Shown here: positions 9,230 to 17,659 of the stretch, piece after piece
Layout: every line of letters starts with the position of its first letter
Position numbering within the stretch: the first letter of the stretch is position 1
Assembly: GCF_014203535.1 (NCBI RefSeq)
Contig: NZ_JACHJI010000011.1
Location: forward strand, 1-64,000
Reading direction: 5' to 3'
DNA length: 64,000 nucleotides
From: Streptomyces griseomycini
GTDB taxonomy: Bacteria > Actinomycetota > Actinomycetes > Streptomycetales > Streptomycetaceae
The notes under the pieces: model-generated
Told to the model about the DNA's origin: nothing
The model's database searches: none
Seen by the model: the letters and a program-made list of their open reading frames with translations, nothing else
Position numbers and translations under genes: made by a program

Positions 9230-9470
9230 CGTGCACCAGGCCTGCTCAGGGCGTTGCGCGACACCGCTCGCGCGAGCACCGCCGACCGGGGTGAACGTGC
9301 AACGGGTGACCGGTCGGACGGCAGGCTGCTGCGGATCCCGCCCGCACCGGCCGGCCGCTCGCACGACCTGGCCACGTCCCGCGCCCACCGGATCATCCGG
9401 ATGGGCGAACGCCAGGGCATCCCCGTCCTCGCCGACCGCGCCTACGGGGGAGCCGGCCCCGGGTGACGCC
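9230..9470 (+). pseudogene. IS5-family-like transposase remnant
   Basis: One frame reads SHDLATSRAHRIIRMGERQ followed by GIPVLADRAYGGAG. This resembles the segment around the second catalytic Asp of IS5/IS1647-type DDE transposases (usually HDLTAAR...ADKAYQGAG). No start, upstream DDE half or downstream part can be followed, and no terminal repeats were seen. It is read as a decayed insertion at the boundary between the lipopeptide genes and the ebo operon. Confidence 0.45.
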
Positions 9471-9605
9471 GCCCGGACGTTTCTCGTCGGCCGTGCTCGA
9501 GGGCGGCAAGCCGACTTGTCCGCTCGATAACAGCAGGATGCGCCCCGCATAGCTCCAGGGCGCACGATCGCCCGCAGAGGACGCCCTACCGAAGTGGAGG
9601 AGCCC

Positions 9606-10595
9606 GTGGCCCGCTCGCCCTTCCCCCGGACCGGCTCCGTCGGCCCCGCTGCCTGGGTGGAACTCGTCCGTGCCCCGGCCGCGCTGACGGTGCCGGGGGA
9701 CGTGATCGCCGGCGCGGTGTCGGCCTGCCGGCCCCTGGGCCGTCGCGTCGTGGGGCTCGCCGCCGCGTCGACGTGCCTGTACTGGGCCGGGATGGCCCTC
9801 AACGACTATGCCGACCGGGAGACCGACGCCCGCGAGCGGTCGCACCGGCCCCTTCCGTCCGGGAGGGTGCGGCCCGGCACGGCACTGACCGTGGCGGCCG
9901 CCTGCACCGCGGGCGGGCTGGGGTTGGCCGCCTTGTCCGGCGGACGCCGCTCGCTGTGCACCGCCGTGCCGCTGGCCACCCTGGTCTGGGCGTACGACCT
10001 GTCGCTGAAGTCCACGCCGCTCGGGCCCGCCGCCATGGCGGGCGCACGGGCTCTGGACGTCCTGCTGGGGGCCACCGCGCCCGGCGGCCCCGGGACGGAG
10101 GTGCCACTGCGCCGGGCGCTGCGGCCCGCGGCGCTCACGGCTGCGCACACCGGTGCCGTCACCGTGCTCAGCCGACGCGAGGTCGAAGGCGCGCACCCGG
10201 CGCTGCCCGCCGCCGCACTGACCGTGACCGCCGCCGTCACCGCCGCGGCCGCCGCCCCCCGGGCCGCGCTGCGGCACGCCACCCCCCACAACGCCACCAC
10301 CCCGGCCCCGCACCCGCCCCGCGCCGCCCGCCGCCCCTTCTTCGGCACCCCGGCCCAAGGCGTGTCCGCCGTGCTGGCCGGGCTGTACGGCATGGTCGCC
10401 GGCGCCGCCCAGTACGCGGCCGTACGGGACCCGCGCCCCGACCGGGTTCAGCGGGCGGTGCGGGACGGCATCCACGCGATGGTGCCGCTCCAGGCCTCCT
10501 CGACGGCCCGCGCCGGAGCGGTCACCGCGGCGGTGTCCGTGTCCGCCCTCCTGCCGCTGGCCCGGCGCCTGGGCCGACGGGTGTCCGTCACGTGA
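9606..10595 (+). CDS. eboC: EboC, UbiA-family prenyltransferase-like membrane protein
   Basis: A 329-residue polytopic membrane protein of the UbiA superfamily. The first Asp-rich motif is NDYADRETDARERSHRPLPS near residues 62-81. The second loop, YDLSLKSTPLGPAA with RALDVLLGAT, has the reduced acidic content typical of EboC proteins. The start is GTG at 9606, five bases after GGAGG. It opens a tightly packed operon: its stop overlaps the eboA start (GTGA). Ebo proteins have been linked in cyanobacteria to moving the scytonemin precursor to the periplasm. The lipid or aromatic substrate of EboC is not established. Confidence 0.82.
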   Translation: MARSPFPRTGSVGPAAWVELVRAPAALTVPGDVIAGAVSACRPLGRRVVGLAAASTCLYWAGMALNDYADRETDARERSHRPLPSGRVRPGTALTVAAACTAGGLGLAALSGGRRSLCTAVPLATLVWAYDLSLKSTPLGPAAMAGARALDVLLGATAPGGPGTEVPLRRALRPAALTAAHTGAVTVLSRREVEGAHPALPAAALTVTAAVTAAAAAPRAALRHATPHNATTPAPHPPRAARRPFFGTPAQGVSAVLAGLYGMVAGAAQYAAVRDPRPDRVQRAVRDGIHAMVPLQASSTARAGAVTAAVSVSALLPLARRLGRRVSVT

Positions 10596-10990
10596 ACGCC
10601 CCCGGTGGGCCGCAGAGGGAGGCTCTCCCGGCCGGGCGCGTGGACGCGGCCCCGTTGCGCGCGGCGCTCGACCAGGACCCCACCCCGCCGGCTCGTCGCT
10701 GGCTGCGGGAGTCCCAGGCCCGGGTGGCCGCCGAACCGGCGGCGCCCGCCGGGCTGTTCCCCGCCGTGGGCCGCCGCTGCGGGCGCGGCGTGCTCACCGC
10801 GCTGCCCGACTGGCTGACGGAGGGCGCCGCGCGAACCGTCCTGCTGCCCGCACTGCCGCCCCACGACGCGGGCCTGCCTGCCGAGGCGGCGTCCTGCCAC
10901 CACGACGGGGACGCAAAGGAGCGGCGGGCCGCCGGGCGTCCCGTACCACCCGAGATCCCGCCCCTGCTCGAGCACTTCGCCAGGAGATGA
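10592..10990 (+). CDS. eboA: EboA-like protein, apparently shortened by an internal deletion
   Basis: A 132-residue protein beginning at GTG 10592, overlapping the eboC stop. The N-terminal half (PARRWLRESQARVAAEP, LFPAVGRRCGR, LPDWLTEGAARTVLL) matches the start of actinobacterial EboA. In intact relatives, as recalled, a segment like YRHGDAAERRAVLRALPLL continues through an alpha-helical body of roughly 80 residues before a tail of the ERRAAGRPVP type. Here HHDGDAKER runs straight into RAAGRPVPPEIPPLLEHF. The simplest reading is an in-frame internal deletion, so function may be impaired. Biochemical function of EboA is unknown. The stop overlaps the upstream ATG of eboB (ATGA at 10987). Confidence 0.65.
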   Translation: MNAPGGPQREALPAGRVDAAPLRAALDQDPTPPARRWLRESQARVAAEPAAPAGLFPAVGRRCGRGVLTALPDWLTEGAARTVLLPALPPHDAGLPAEAASCHHDGDAKERRAAGRPVPPEIPPLLEHFARR

Positions 10991-10995
10991 GCCCG

Positions 10996-11856
10996 ATGCG
11001 CATCCTCGATCCGCACATCCACATGACGTCCCGCACCACGGACGACTACCGCGCCATGCGCGCGGCGGGGGTGCGGTGCGTGGTCGAGCCGTCGTTCTGG
11101 CTCGGTCAGCCCCGCACGTCCGTCGGCAGTTTCACCGACTACTTCGCGTCCCTGGTCGGCTGGGAGCCGTTCCGGGCGGCGCGGTTCGGCATCGCGCACC
11201 ACTGCGCGGTGGCGCTCAACCCGAAGGAGGCCAACGATCCGCGGTGCGCCGGGGTGCTCGACATCCTGCCCCGCTGGCTGGCCAAGGACTCGGTGGTCGC
11301 CGTCGGCGAGATCGGCTTCGACTCGATGACCGGGGCCGAGGCGAAGGCGTTCACCGCCCAGCTCGAACTGGCCGTCGCCGAAGGGCTTCCCGTCCTGGTG
11401 CACACTCCGCACCGGGACAAGGCGGCCGGCACGGCCGCGTCCCTGGAACTGGTCGCGGCGTCCGGGATCGACCCGGGCCTGGTCGTGCTGGACCACCTCA
11501 ACGAGGTCACCGTCGGGCAGGTCGCCGGCACCGGCTGCTGGATGGGCTTCTCCGTCTACCCGGACACGAAGATGGACCCCGCCCGCGTGGTGCGCGTCCT
11601 GCGTGAGTACGGCACCGAGCGCGTGCTGGTGAACTCCGCCGCCGACTGGGGGCACAGCGACCCGCTGCTGACCCGGGCCACCGGCGAGGCCATGCTCGCC
11701 GCCGGGTTCGCGGAGGACGACGTGGACCGGGTCCTGTGGCGCAACCCGGTCGAGTTCTACGGGCAGAGCGGACGGCTCCGCCCGCTGCTCGAGGAGCCCG
11801 ACGGCACCGCCCCCGCCGAGCACGAGGGCAACTCGATCGCGCGCGGCCCGCGCTGA
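10996..11856 (+). CDS. eboB: EboB, TatD-family metal-dependent hydrolase
   Basis: A 286-residue TIM-barrel hydrolase. Metal-ligand motifs are visible: DPHIHMTSR at the N-terminus, GEIGFD near residue 110, VHTPH near 135, and a late DWGHSDPL. This is the EboB branch of the TatD family. The start taken is ATG 10996, nine bases after AGGAG; ATG 10987, which overlaps the eboA stop, is possible but sits directly on the ribosome binding site. The gene lies between eboA and eboE, 10 bp before the latter. Its substrate is not known. Confidence 0.85.
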   Translation: MRILDPHIHMTSRTTDDYRAMRAAGVRCVVEPSFWLGQPRTSVGSFTDYFASLVGWEPFRAARFGIAHHCAVALNPKEANDPRCAGVLDILPRWLAKDSVVAVGEIGFDSMTGAEAKAFTAQLELAVAEGLPVLVHTPHRDKAAGTAASLELVAASGIDPGLVVLDHLNEVTVGQVAGTGCWMGFSVYPDTKMDPARVVRVLREYGTERVLVNSAADWGHSDPLLTRATGEAMLAAGFAEDDVDRVLWRNPVEFYGQSGRLRPLLEEPDGTAPAEHEGNSIARGPR

Positions 11857-11866
11857 GGAGACGTCG

Positions 11867-13042
11867 ATGAGATTCCGGCACGCCGACGGCACCACCGTCC
11901 ACCTGTCGTACGGGACCAACGTCCACGACGCCGACGACCTCGAGGACGTCGGCGCGCTGCTCGACCGGTACGCCACGCCGGTGCGTGAGCGGCTGGGCGC
12001 GGACCGGCTCGGGCTGGGCCTGTGGCTGCCCGAGCCGGCCGCCACGGCGCTGGCCCGGGACCGCTCGGGCGTGGACCGGCTGCGCGCGGAGCTGACGGCG
12101 CGCGGCCTGGAGGTCGTCACGCTCAACGGCTTCCCCTACCGGCACTTCCACGCCCCCGTCGTCAAACGCGACGTCTACCTGCCCGATTGGTCCCATCCGG
12201 CCCGCCTCGACTACACCCGCGACCTCGCGGCCGTCCTCTCCCGGCTGCTCCCGGACGACGCGGTGCGCGGCAGCATCTCGACCCTGCCGCTGGGCTGGCG
12301 TGCCTTCTGGTCGCCTGCCCACCGGGAGCGGGCCCTGGCCCACTTCGACGAGCTGGGCCGCGAACTGGCCGCGCTGGCCCGGACGTACGGCCGTCCGGTG
12401 CGGGTCGGCTTCGAGCCGGAGCCGGGCTGTGTCGTGGAGGACGCCGCCGAGGCGGCCGCCCATCTCACGGGGCTGGACCCGGAGGCGTTCGGCGTCTGTC
12501 TCGACACCTGCCATCTCGCGGTGGCCTTCGAGGAACCGGAGGACGCCCTGACCACCTGGGCCGGAGCGGGACTGCCCGTCGTGAAGGTCCAGGCGTCGTG
12601 CGCCCTGCACGCCGACGATCCGTCCGGTCCGGCGACCGCCGCCACGCTCGCCTCGTTCGCGGAGCCCCGGTTCCTGCACCAGACGAGGGAGGCCGTACCG
12701 GGCGCCGGGCGCATCGGCTGCGACGACTTGGACGAGGCGCTGCGGCCCGGCGCCCTGCCCGGCCGGGGGCCGTGGCGGGTCCACTTCCACGTCCCCCTGC
12801 ACGCCGCGCCCGCCCCGCCGCTGCGCAGCACGCGCCCGGTGCTGGAGTCCGCCCTGTCCGCGCTGTTCGCCGGGGAGCGCGCGCTCACCGATCACGTCGA
12901 GGTGGAGACGTACACCTGGTCGGTCCTGCCGCCGGAGCAGCGGCCCGACGGGCCGGACGGCCTCGTCGACGGGATCGCCGCAGAGCTCGACTGGGCCCAC
13001 CGCCGCCTCACCGGCATCGGCCTGAAGGAGGTGTCCGGATGA
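11867..13042 (+). CDS. eboE: EboE, xylose-isomerase-like TIM barrel protein
   Basis: A 391-residue protein of the AP endonuclease 2/xylose-isomerase-like TIM-barrel fold. It opens with HLSYGTNVHDADDLED, the usual EboE start, and has a central GFEPEPGCVVED and GVCLDTCHLAVAFE, where Glu, Asp and His are likely metal ligands. Later, HFHVPLHAAPAPPLRST and VEVETYTWSVLP are characteristic of the family. GAGGAG precedes the ATG. The stop overlaps the eboF start (ATGA), so translation of the two is probably coupled. The reaction is not known; a sugar-phosphate-type substrate is only a fold-based guess. Confidence 0.86.
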   Translation: MRFRHADGTTVHLSYGTNVHDADDLEDVGALLDRYATPVRERLGADRLGLGLWLPEPAATALARDRSGVDRLRAELTARGLEVVTLNGFPYRHFHAPVVKRDVYLPDWSHPARLDYTRDLAAVLSRLLPDDAVRGSISTLPLGWRAFWSPAHRERALAHFDELGRELAALARTYGRPVRVGFEPEPGCVVEDAAEAAAHLTGLDPEAFGVCLDTCHLAVAFEEPEDALTTWAGAGLPVVKVQASCALHADDPSGPATAATLASFAEPRFLHQTREAVPGAGRIGCDDLDEALRPGALPGRGPWRVHFHVPLHAAPAPPLRSTRPVLESALSALFAGERALTDHVEVETYTWSVLPPEQRPDGPDGLVDGIAAELDWAHRRLTGIGLKEVSG

Positions 13043-14421
13043 GCCGGCGCCAGGTGGTCGTGCTCTGCACGGTGGGCGTCACCCGCCGGCTGCTCGCCCA
13101 CATGCCGCACCTGCGGGCCGTCGGGGAACAGGGCTTCATCGCCCCGCTCGACACGTCGTTCCCCGCCGTGACGTCGACGGTGCAGGCGTCCCTGGTCACC
13201 GGCCGCGCGCCGCGCGACCACGGGGCCGTCGCCAACGGCTGGTTCGACCGCGACCGCGCGGAGATCCGGTTCTGGGGACAGCACGCCGGGCTGGTGGCCG
13301 GGGAGAAGGTGTGGCAGGCCGCCCGCGCCTTGGACGACCGGCACCGTACGGCCTACCTGTGCTGGTGGTTCGCCATGGGCGCCGACGTGGACACCGTCGT
13401 CACGCCCCGGCCGGTCTACCGCTACGACGGCCGCAAGGAACCCGACTGCTACACCCGGCCGCCCGGGCTGCGCGACGTCCTCACGCACACCCTGGGCCCG
13501 TTCCCGCTGTTCCGCTACTGGGGGCCGGCGGCCGACATCACCTCCACCCGGTGGGTGATCGACGCGGCCCGCCTGGTCCTCGGCACCACGGCCCCCGACC
13601 TGTCGTTCGTGTACGTTCCGCACCTCGACTACGACCTCCAGCGGTACGGCCCCGACGGGCCCGAGGCGATCCGCGCGGCCCGCCAGGCGGACGCGGCGCT
13701 CGCCCCGCTGCTCGCCGAACTCCACGAGCGGGGCGCGACGGTCCTGGCCCTGAGCGAGTACGGCATCCGCCCGGTCGCCCGTCCCGTCGGCATCAACCGG
13801 GCCCTGCGCCGCGCAGGGCTGCTCGCCGTGCACGCCCAGCGCGGCATGGAGTATCTCGACCCGCACGCCTCGCGGGCGTTCGCGGTCGCCGACCACCAGG
13901 TCGCGCACGTCTACGTGCGCGACCCGGCGGACGTGCCGCGCGTGCGGGCGGTCGTGGCGGGGCTGCCCGGTGTGGACCAGGTGCTGGACCGGTCGGGGCA
14001 GGAGCGGCTGGCCGTGGACCATCCGCGGTCCGGGGAGCTCGTCGCGGTCGCGGAGCCGGACGCCTGGTTCACCTACTACTACTGGCTCGACGACGCACGC
14101 GCGCCGGACTTCGCGCGGGGCGTGGAGATCCACCGCAAGCCCGGCTACGACCCGGCGGAGCTGTTCTTCGACCCCGGCCGGCCCGCGGTGCGGCTGCGCG
14201 CCGGGCTGACCGTGCTGCGCAAGAAGCTCGGCATGCGCGCCCCGATGACGGTGGTGCCGCTCGACGCGTCCCTGGTGCGGGGCAGCCACGGCCGGCTGCC
14301 CGACGGCGACGACGACGGACCGCTGCTGCTGTGCTCCGACCCTTCGGCGGAGCGCCCCCGCTACCGGGCCACGGACGTCAAGCGGCTGCTCCTGCGGCTG
14401 TCGGGGCTCAGCGGGCCGTGA
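13039..14421 (+). CDS. eboF: EboF, nucleotide pyrophosphatase/phosphodiesterase-like protein
   Basis: A 460-residue member of the alkaline-phosphatase superfamily. The nucleophile region is SFPAVTSTVQASLVTGRAPR with DHG following, and metal-ligand segments YVPHLDYDLQRYG, LSEYGI and HRKPGYDP follow in the expected order. The ATG overlaps the eboE stop. It ends the ebo operon and converges on trpD, only 22 bp away. EboD, the 3-dehydroquinate-synthase-like member of the canonical eboABCDEF set, is absent from this operon and from the whole window. Confidence 0.83.
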   Translation: MSRRQVVVLCTVGVTRRLLAHMPHLRAVGEQGFIAPLDTSFPAVTSTVQASLVTGRAPRDHGAVANGWFDRDRAEIRFWGQHAGLVAGEKVWQAARALDDRHRTAYLCWWFAMGADVDTVVTPRPVYRYDGRKEPDCYTRPPGLRDVLTHTLGPFPLFRYWGPAADITSTRWVIDAARLVLGTTAPDLSFVYVPHLDYDLQRYGPDGPEAIRAARQADAALAPLLAELHERGATVLALSEYGIRPVARPVGINRALRRAGLLAVHAQRGMEYLDPHASRAFAVADHQVAHVYVRDPADVPRVRAVVAGLPGVDQVLDRSGQERLAVDHPRSGELVAVAEPDAWFTYYYWLDDARAPDFARGVEIHRKPGYDPAELFFDPGRPAVRLRAGLTVLRKKLGMRAPMTVVPLDASLVRGSHGRLPDGDDDGPLLLCSDPSAERPRYRATDVKRLLLRLSGLSGP

Positions 14422-14443
14422 CGGGGACACGCGTACGACCGGT

Positions 14444-15502
14444 TCACCCGGCGGCGGCCAGTTTGGCGGTCACGGTGATCCAGTCGTCGAGGACCTGCGC
14501 CGCCGTACCGGAGTCGATCGCCCGGGCGGCCCTGCCCCATCCCGCGGCGAGCCGTTCGGTGACGGTCCGCCCGTCGGGTTCCAGCGCGGCCAGGCCGGCA
14601 GCGGCCGACAGCAGCACGGCGTCCCGCACCGGGCCGGGTTCGCCGTCCAGCACCCGGCGGGCGACGCGGGCGTTGTGGACGCGGTCGCCGCCGCGCAGCG
14701 CGTCGAGCGGGGCGCGGGGGACGCCGATGTCCCGCGGGTCGAAGCGGCTCTCGTGCACCTCGCCGTCCTGGACCGACCAGACGGTGGAGGTGGTGGTGAC
14801 GGTCAGTTCGTCGAGTCCGTCGTCACCGCGGAACACCAGGGCCCGGGTGCCGCGCCGGGCCAGCACCCCGGCGATCAGCGGAGCCATGCGCCGGTCGGCC
14901 ACGCCGACGGCCTGGGCGGTGGGCGCCGCGGGGTTGGACAGCGGCCCGAGGACGTTGAAGACGGTGGGGACGCCGAGTTCGCGGCGGACGGCGGAGGCGT
15001 GCCGCATCGACGGGTGGAAGAGCGGGGCGAAGCAGAACGTGATGCCGGCCCGGGCGACGGTCTCCGCGGCGTGGTGCGCCGGCAGGTCGAGCGGAACGCC
15101 CAGTTCCTCGAGTACGTCGGCGGAGCCGCACGCCGAGGACGCGGACCGGTTGCCGTGCTTGACGACGCGCGCGCCGGCGCCGGCCGCGACGACGGCCGCC
15201 ATGGTGGAGACGTTGACGGTGTGCGCGCCGTCACCCCCGGTGCCGACGATGTCCAGCGTGGGGCCCGGCACGTCCACGGTGTGCGCGTGCGCCGTCAACG
15301 ACCGCACCAGGCCGCTGATCTCCTCCACCGTCTCGCCCTTGGCGCGCAGGGCGACCAGGAACGCCGCCATGCGGGCGGGGGTCGCGGTGCCGCGCATCGT
15401 CTCGTCCATCGCCCACCCGGTCTCGTCGGCGGACAGGTCGCGCCGCTCCAGCAGCGCGGTCAGCAGGGCGGGCCAGCCGGGTTCATGCGTGCTTCGGGTC
15501 AC
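14444..15502 (-). CDS. trpD: Anthranilate phosphoribosyltransferase
   Basis: A 352-residue enzyme transferring the phosphoribosyl group of PRPP to anthranilate. The PRPP-binding loop GTGGDGAHTVNVST and the anthranilate/PRPP motif KHGNRSASS are intact. The start is GTG at 15502 (VTRSTHEPGW) with AGGGAG upstream. It diverges from the MocR-type regulator across 151 bp holding a direct-repeat operator, and converges with eboF. Because the housekeeping trp genes are normally elsewhere, this is probably a pathway-dedicated second copy. No trpC or trpF is in the window, so the downstream steps must come from outside. Confidence 0.92.
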   Translation of the reverse strand: MTRSTHEPGWPALLTALLERRDLSADETGWAMDETMRGTATPARMAAFLVALRAKGETVEEISGLVRSLTAHAHTVDVPGPTLDIVGTGGDGAHTVNVSTMAAVVAAGAGARVVKHGNRSASSACGSADVLEELGVPLDLPAHHAAETVARAGITFCFAPLFHPSMRHASAVRRELGVPTVFNVLGPLSNPAAPTAQAVGVADRRMAPLIAGVLARRGTRALVFRGDDGLDELTVTTTSTVWSVQDGEVHESRFDPRDIGVPRAPLDALRGGDRVHNARVARRVLDGEPGPVRDAVLLSAAAGLAALEPDGRTVTERLAAGWGRAARAIDSGTAAQVLDDWITVTAKLAAAG

Positions 15503-15598
15503 GTCGGTTCTCCCTGGGGTCGGTTCGCCGCGCGGGCGCGGGCGGCATGGGCCCGGCGGTGCGTCCGGTCCCAGTCTTCGCAGCGCGGTGAGCCGTCC

Positions 15599-15634
15599 AC
15601 CAGACCATTCGGAGTGATCCCTTGCGGTCCAATC
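15599..15634. promoter_or_regulatory. Direct-repeat operator, trpD/mocR intergenic region
   Basis: AGACCATTC (15602-15610) and GGTCCAATC (15626-15634) are direct repeats offset by exactly 24 bp. In longer form the site is ACCAGACCA-N15-TGCGGTCCA. The identical layout recurs between trpE and the DAHP synthase gene at 19336-19371. It lies 20 bp before the regulator ATG and 97 bp before trpD, where it could control both. MocR-type regulators are known to bind repeated half-sites, which makes the adjacent gene product the likely ligand of this DNA. Confidence 0.68.
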
Positions 15635-15653
15635 ACCACAGGAGGAGAGGAAC

Positions 15654-17087
15654 ATGAGCTGGCTGCCGTCGATCGAGGTGTCCCGCGTCTCGGGCGAGTC
15701 CCTGACCGCGCAGATCCAGCGGGTGCTGAAGCGGGAGATCACCGAGGGGGTGCTGCACCCGGGGACCCGGTTGCCGCCGAGCCGCCGGCTCGCCGACGAC
15801 CTCGACGTCTCGCGCTCCGTGGTCGTCGAGGCGTACGGGCAGTTGATCGCCGAGGGGTACCTGGAGGCGGTGCAGGGTTCGGGGACGCGGGTGGCGCGCC
15901 ATCTGGCGACGACGCCGGCGGCGGTCGTGCCCACGCTGCTGGACGAGGGCCGGGTGCCGGCCGTGCGCTGGGACCTGCGCTCCGGCCGGGCCAATGTGTC
16001 GCACTTCCCGTACCGCGAGTGGCTGGCGGGCTACCAGCGCGTCCTGCAGACGGCCCGGCAGGGCGATCTGGACTATCCGCCGCTGTCCGGAGTGCCGCGG
16101 CTGCGCGAGGAGTTGGCCCGCCATCTGGGCCGGGTGCGGGGTGTGCGGACGGCACCGGGCCAGGTGATGGTGGTGTCCGGGTTCGCGCACGGGCTGGGGC
16201 TGCTGTGCGCGGCGCTGCCCGGGCTCGGCATCGGTGAGCTGGCCATGGAGGAGCCGGGGCTGCTGCGGCAGCGGGAGTTCGTGCTGGAGGCGGGGATGCG
16301 CCCGCGGGGTGTGCCGGTGGACGAGGACGGCCTGGACGTGGAGGCGCTGGCCCGCACCGGGGCGCGGGCCGTGCTGGTGACGCCGTTCCACCAGTTCCCC
16401 ACCGGGGTGGCGCTGTCCGCCGAGCGGCGTGCCGCGCTGGTGCGTTGGGCCCGGGACGTGGACGGCTATGTCATCGAGGACGACTACGACGGCGACTTCT
16501 GGTTCGAGCGCCGCAGCCGGCCGCTGGCGCTCCAGCGGCACGCCCCGGACCGGGTGGTGTACGCGGGCACGGCCTCCAAGACGCTGGTGCCGGGGCTGCG
16601 GCTGGGGTGGCTGGCGGTGCCGGGCCCGCTGCTGGCGCCGCTGGAACGCGTGCGGGCCCGGCGCGACCTGGGTTCCGACAGCCTGACGCAGTTCGCCTTC
16701 GCCGAGCTCCTCGGCTCGGGCGCGTACGACCGGCACATGCGCCGGCTGCGGGGGCGCTACCGGCTGCGCCGGGACACCCTGGTGGAGGCCGTACGGCGCT
16801 TTCTGCCGCAGGCCCGGCTCGACGGTCCGGCCGCCGGTCTGCACGCGTATCTGCGGCTGCCGCGCGGCACCGACGAGGCCGCCCTGGTGGCGGCGGCGCT
16901 GCGCCGGTCGGTGCTGGTGCGCGGCGGGCGGGACCTCCACGGCCGCCCGCCGGGCACGGGCCCCGCGCTGGTGCTGGGGTACACCGCGCTGCCCCGGTCG
17001 GGTCTGACGGAGGCGGTACGGGTGCTCGGCGCGGCCTATTCGGAGGTGGCGGGCCGGGCGGCGCCGGCCCCGGCGCGGATCGCGTGA
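15654..17087 (+). CDS. MocR/PdxR-type regulator (GntR HTH fused to an aminotransferase-like domain)
   Basis: A 477-residue regulator. Residues 15-80 form a GntR winged helix (PPSRRLADDLDVSRSVVVEA), followed by a fold-type I aminotransferase domain. The PLP lysine lies in GTASKTLVPGLRLGW near residue 310, and the IEDDYDGDFWFE segment carries the Asp typical of PLP binding. The start is ATG at 15654 with AGGAGGAGAGG upstream. It sits among tryptophan-precursor genes and next to a direct-repeat operator that recurs at trpE/DAHP synthase, so it probably governs that regulon. The effector may be PLP or an amino-acid adduct. Its 3' end overlaps trpG tail to tail by 52 bp. Confidence 0.88.
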   Translation: MSWLPSIEVSRVSGESLTAQIQRVLKREITEGVLHPGTRLPPSRRLADDLDVSRSVVVEAYGQLIAEGYLEAVQGSGTRVARHLATTPAAVVPTLLDEGRVPAVRWDLRSGRANVSHFPYREWLAGYQRVLQTARQGDLDYPPLSGVPRLREELARHLGRVRGVRTAPGQVMVVSGFAHGLGLLCAALPGLGIGELAMEEPGLLRQREFVLEAGMRPRGVPVDEDGLDVEALARTGARAVLVTPFHQFPTGVALSAERRAALVRWARDVDGYVIEDDYDGDFWFERRSRPLALQRHAPDRVVYAGTASKTLVPGLRLGWLAVPGPLLAPLERVRARRDLGSDSLTQFAFAELLGSGAYDRHMRRLRGRYRLRRDTLVEAVRRFLPQARLDGPAAGLHAYLRLPRGTDEAALVAAALRRSVLVRGGRDLHGRPPGTGPALVLGYTALPRSGLTEAVRVLGAAYSEVAGRAAPAPARIA

Positions 17088-17659
17088 CGGGCGCCGGCCA
17101 GGTCCAGGAAGTTGTCCAGCATGACGAGTCCGTCGTGGGTCGCGACGGACTCGGGGTGGAACTGCACGCCCTCGACGGGCAGGGTGCGGTGGCGCACGCC
17201 CATGACGTAGCCGTCGTCCGTGGAGCGGGCGGTGACCTCGAGGACGTCCGGGACGGGTTCGCGTACGACGAGGGAGTGGTAGCGGGTGACCACCGGTTCC
17301 TCGGGGGCGCCCCGGAACACTCCGGCCCCGTCGTGGCGGACGGAGCTGGTGCGCCCGTGCATCAGGTGCTCGGCGACCCGGACGCGCCCGCCGAAGGCGA
17401 GCGCCACGGCCTGGTGGCCCAGGCACACGCCGAGCAGCGGCACCCGGCCGGCGAAGGCGTGCACCAGCTCGACGTGGCCGCTGTCGGCGGGGTGCCCGGG
17501 CCCGGGGCCGAGGACCACGGCGTCCGGGGCGAGCGCCGCCAGTTCCCGCGGGGACCGGGTGCGGGAGCGCACCACCTGGGTGGTGGCGCCCAGGGAGCGC
17601 AGGTAGCGGTCGATGATGTGGACGAAGCTGTCGTAGGCGTCCACGAGCAGTACCTTCAC
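17036..17659 (-). CDS. trpG: Anthranilate synthase glutamine amidotransferase subunit
   Basis: A 207-residue class I glutamine amidotransferase that supplies ammonia to the TrpE subunit. The nucleophile elbow GVCLGHQA and the His-Glu pair in QFHPESVAT are intact, as is the oxyanion strand LGPGPGHP. The start is GTG at 17659, overlapping the trpE stop (GTGA), with GGGAGGA seven bases upstream; this implies translational coupling and equal stoichiometry. Its last 17 codons overlap the end of the convergent MocR-type gene in antisense. PabA-like use cannot be excluded from this subunit alone, but the partner is of TrpE type. Confidence 0.92.
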   Translation of the reverse strand: MKVLLVDAYDSFVHIIDRYLRSLGATTQVVRSRTRSPRELAALAPDAVVLGPGPGHPADSGHVELVHAFAGRVPLLGVCLGHQAVALAFGGRVRVAEHLMHGRTSSVRHDGAGVFRGAPEEPVVTRYHSLVVREPVPDVLEVTARSTDDGYVMGVRHRTLPVEGVQFHPESVATHDGLVMLDNFLDLAGARHAIRAGAGAARPATSE

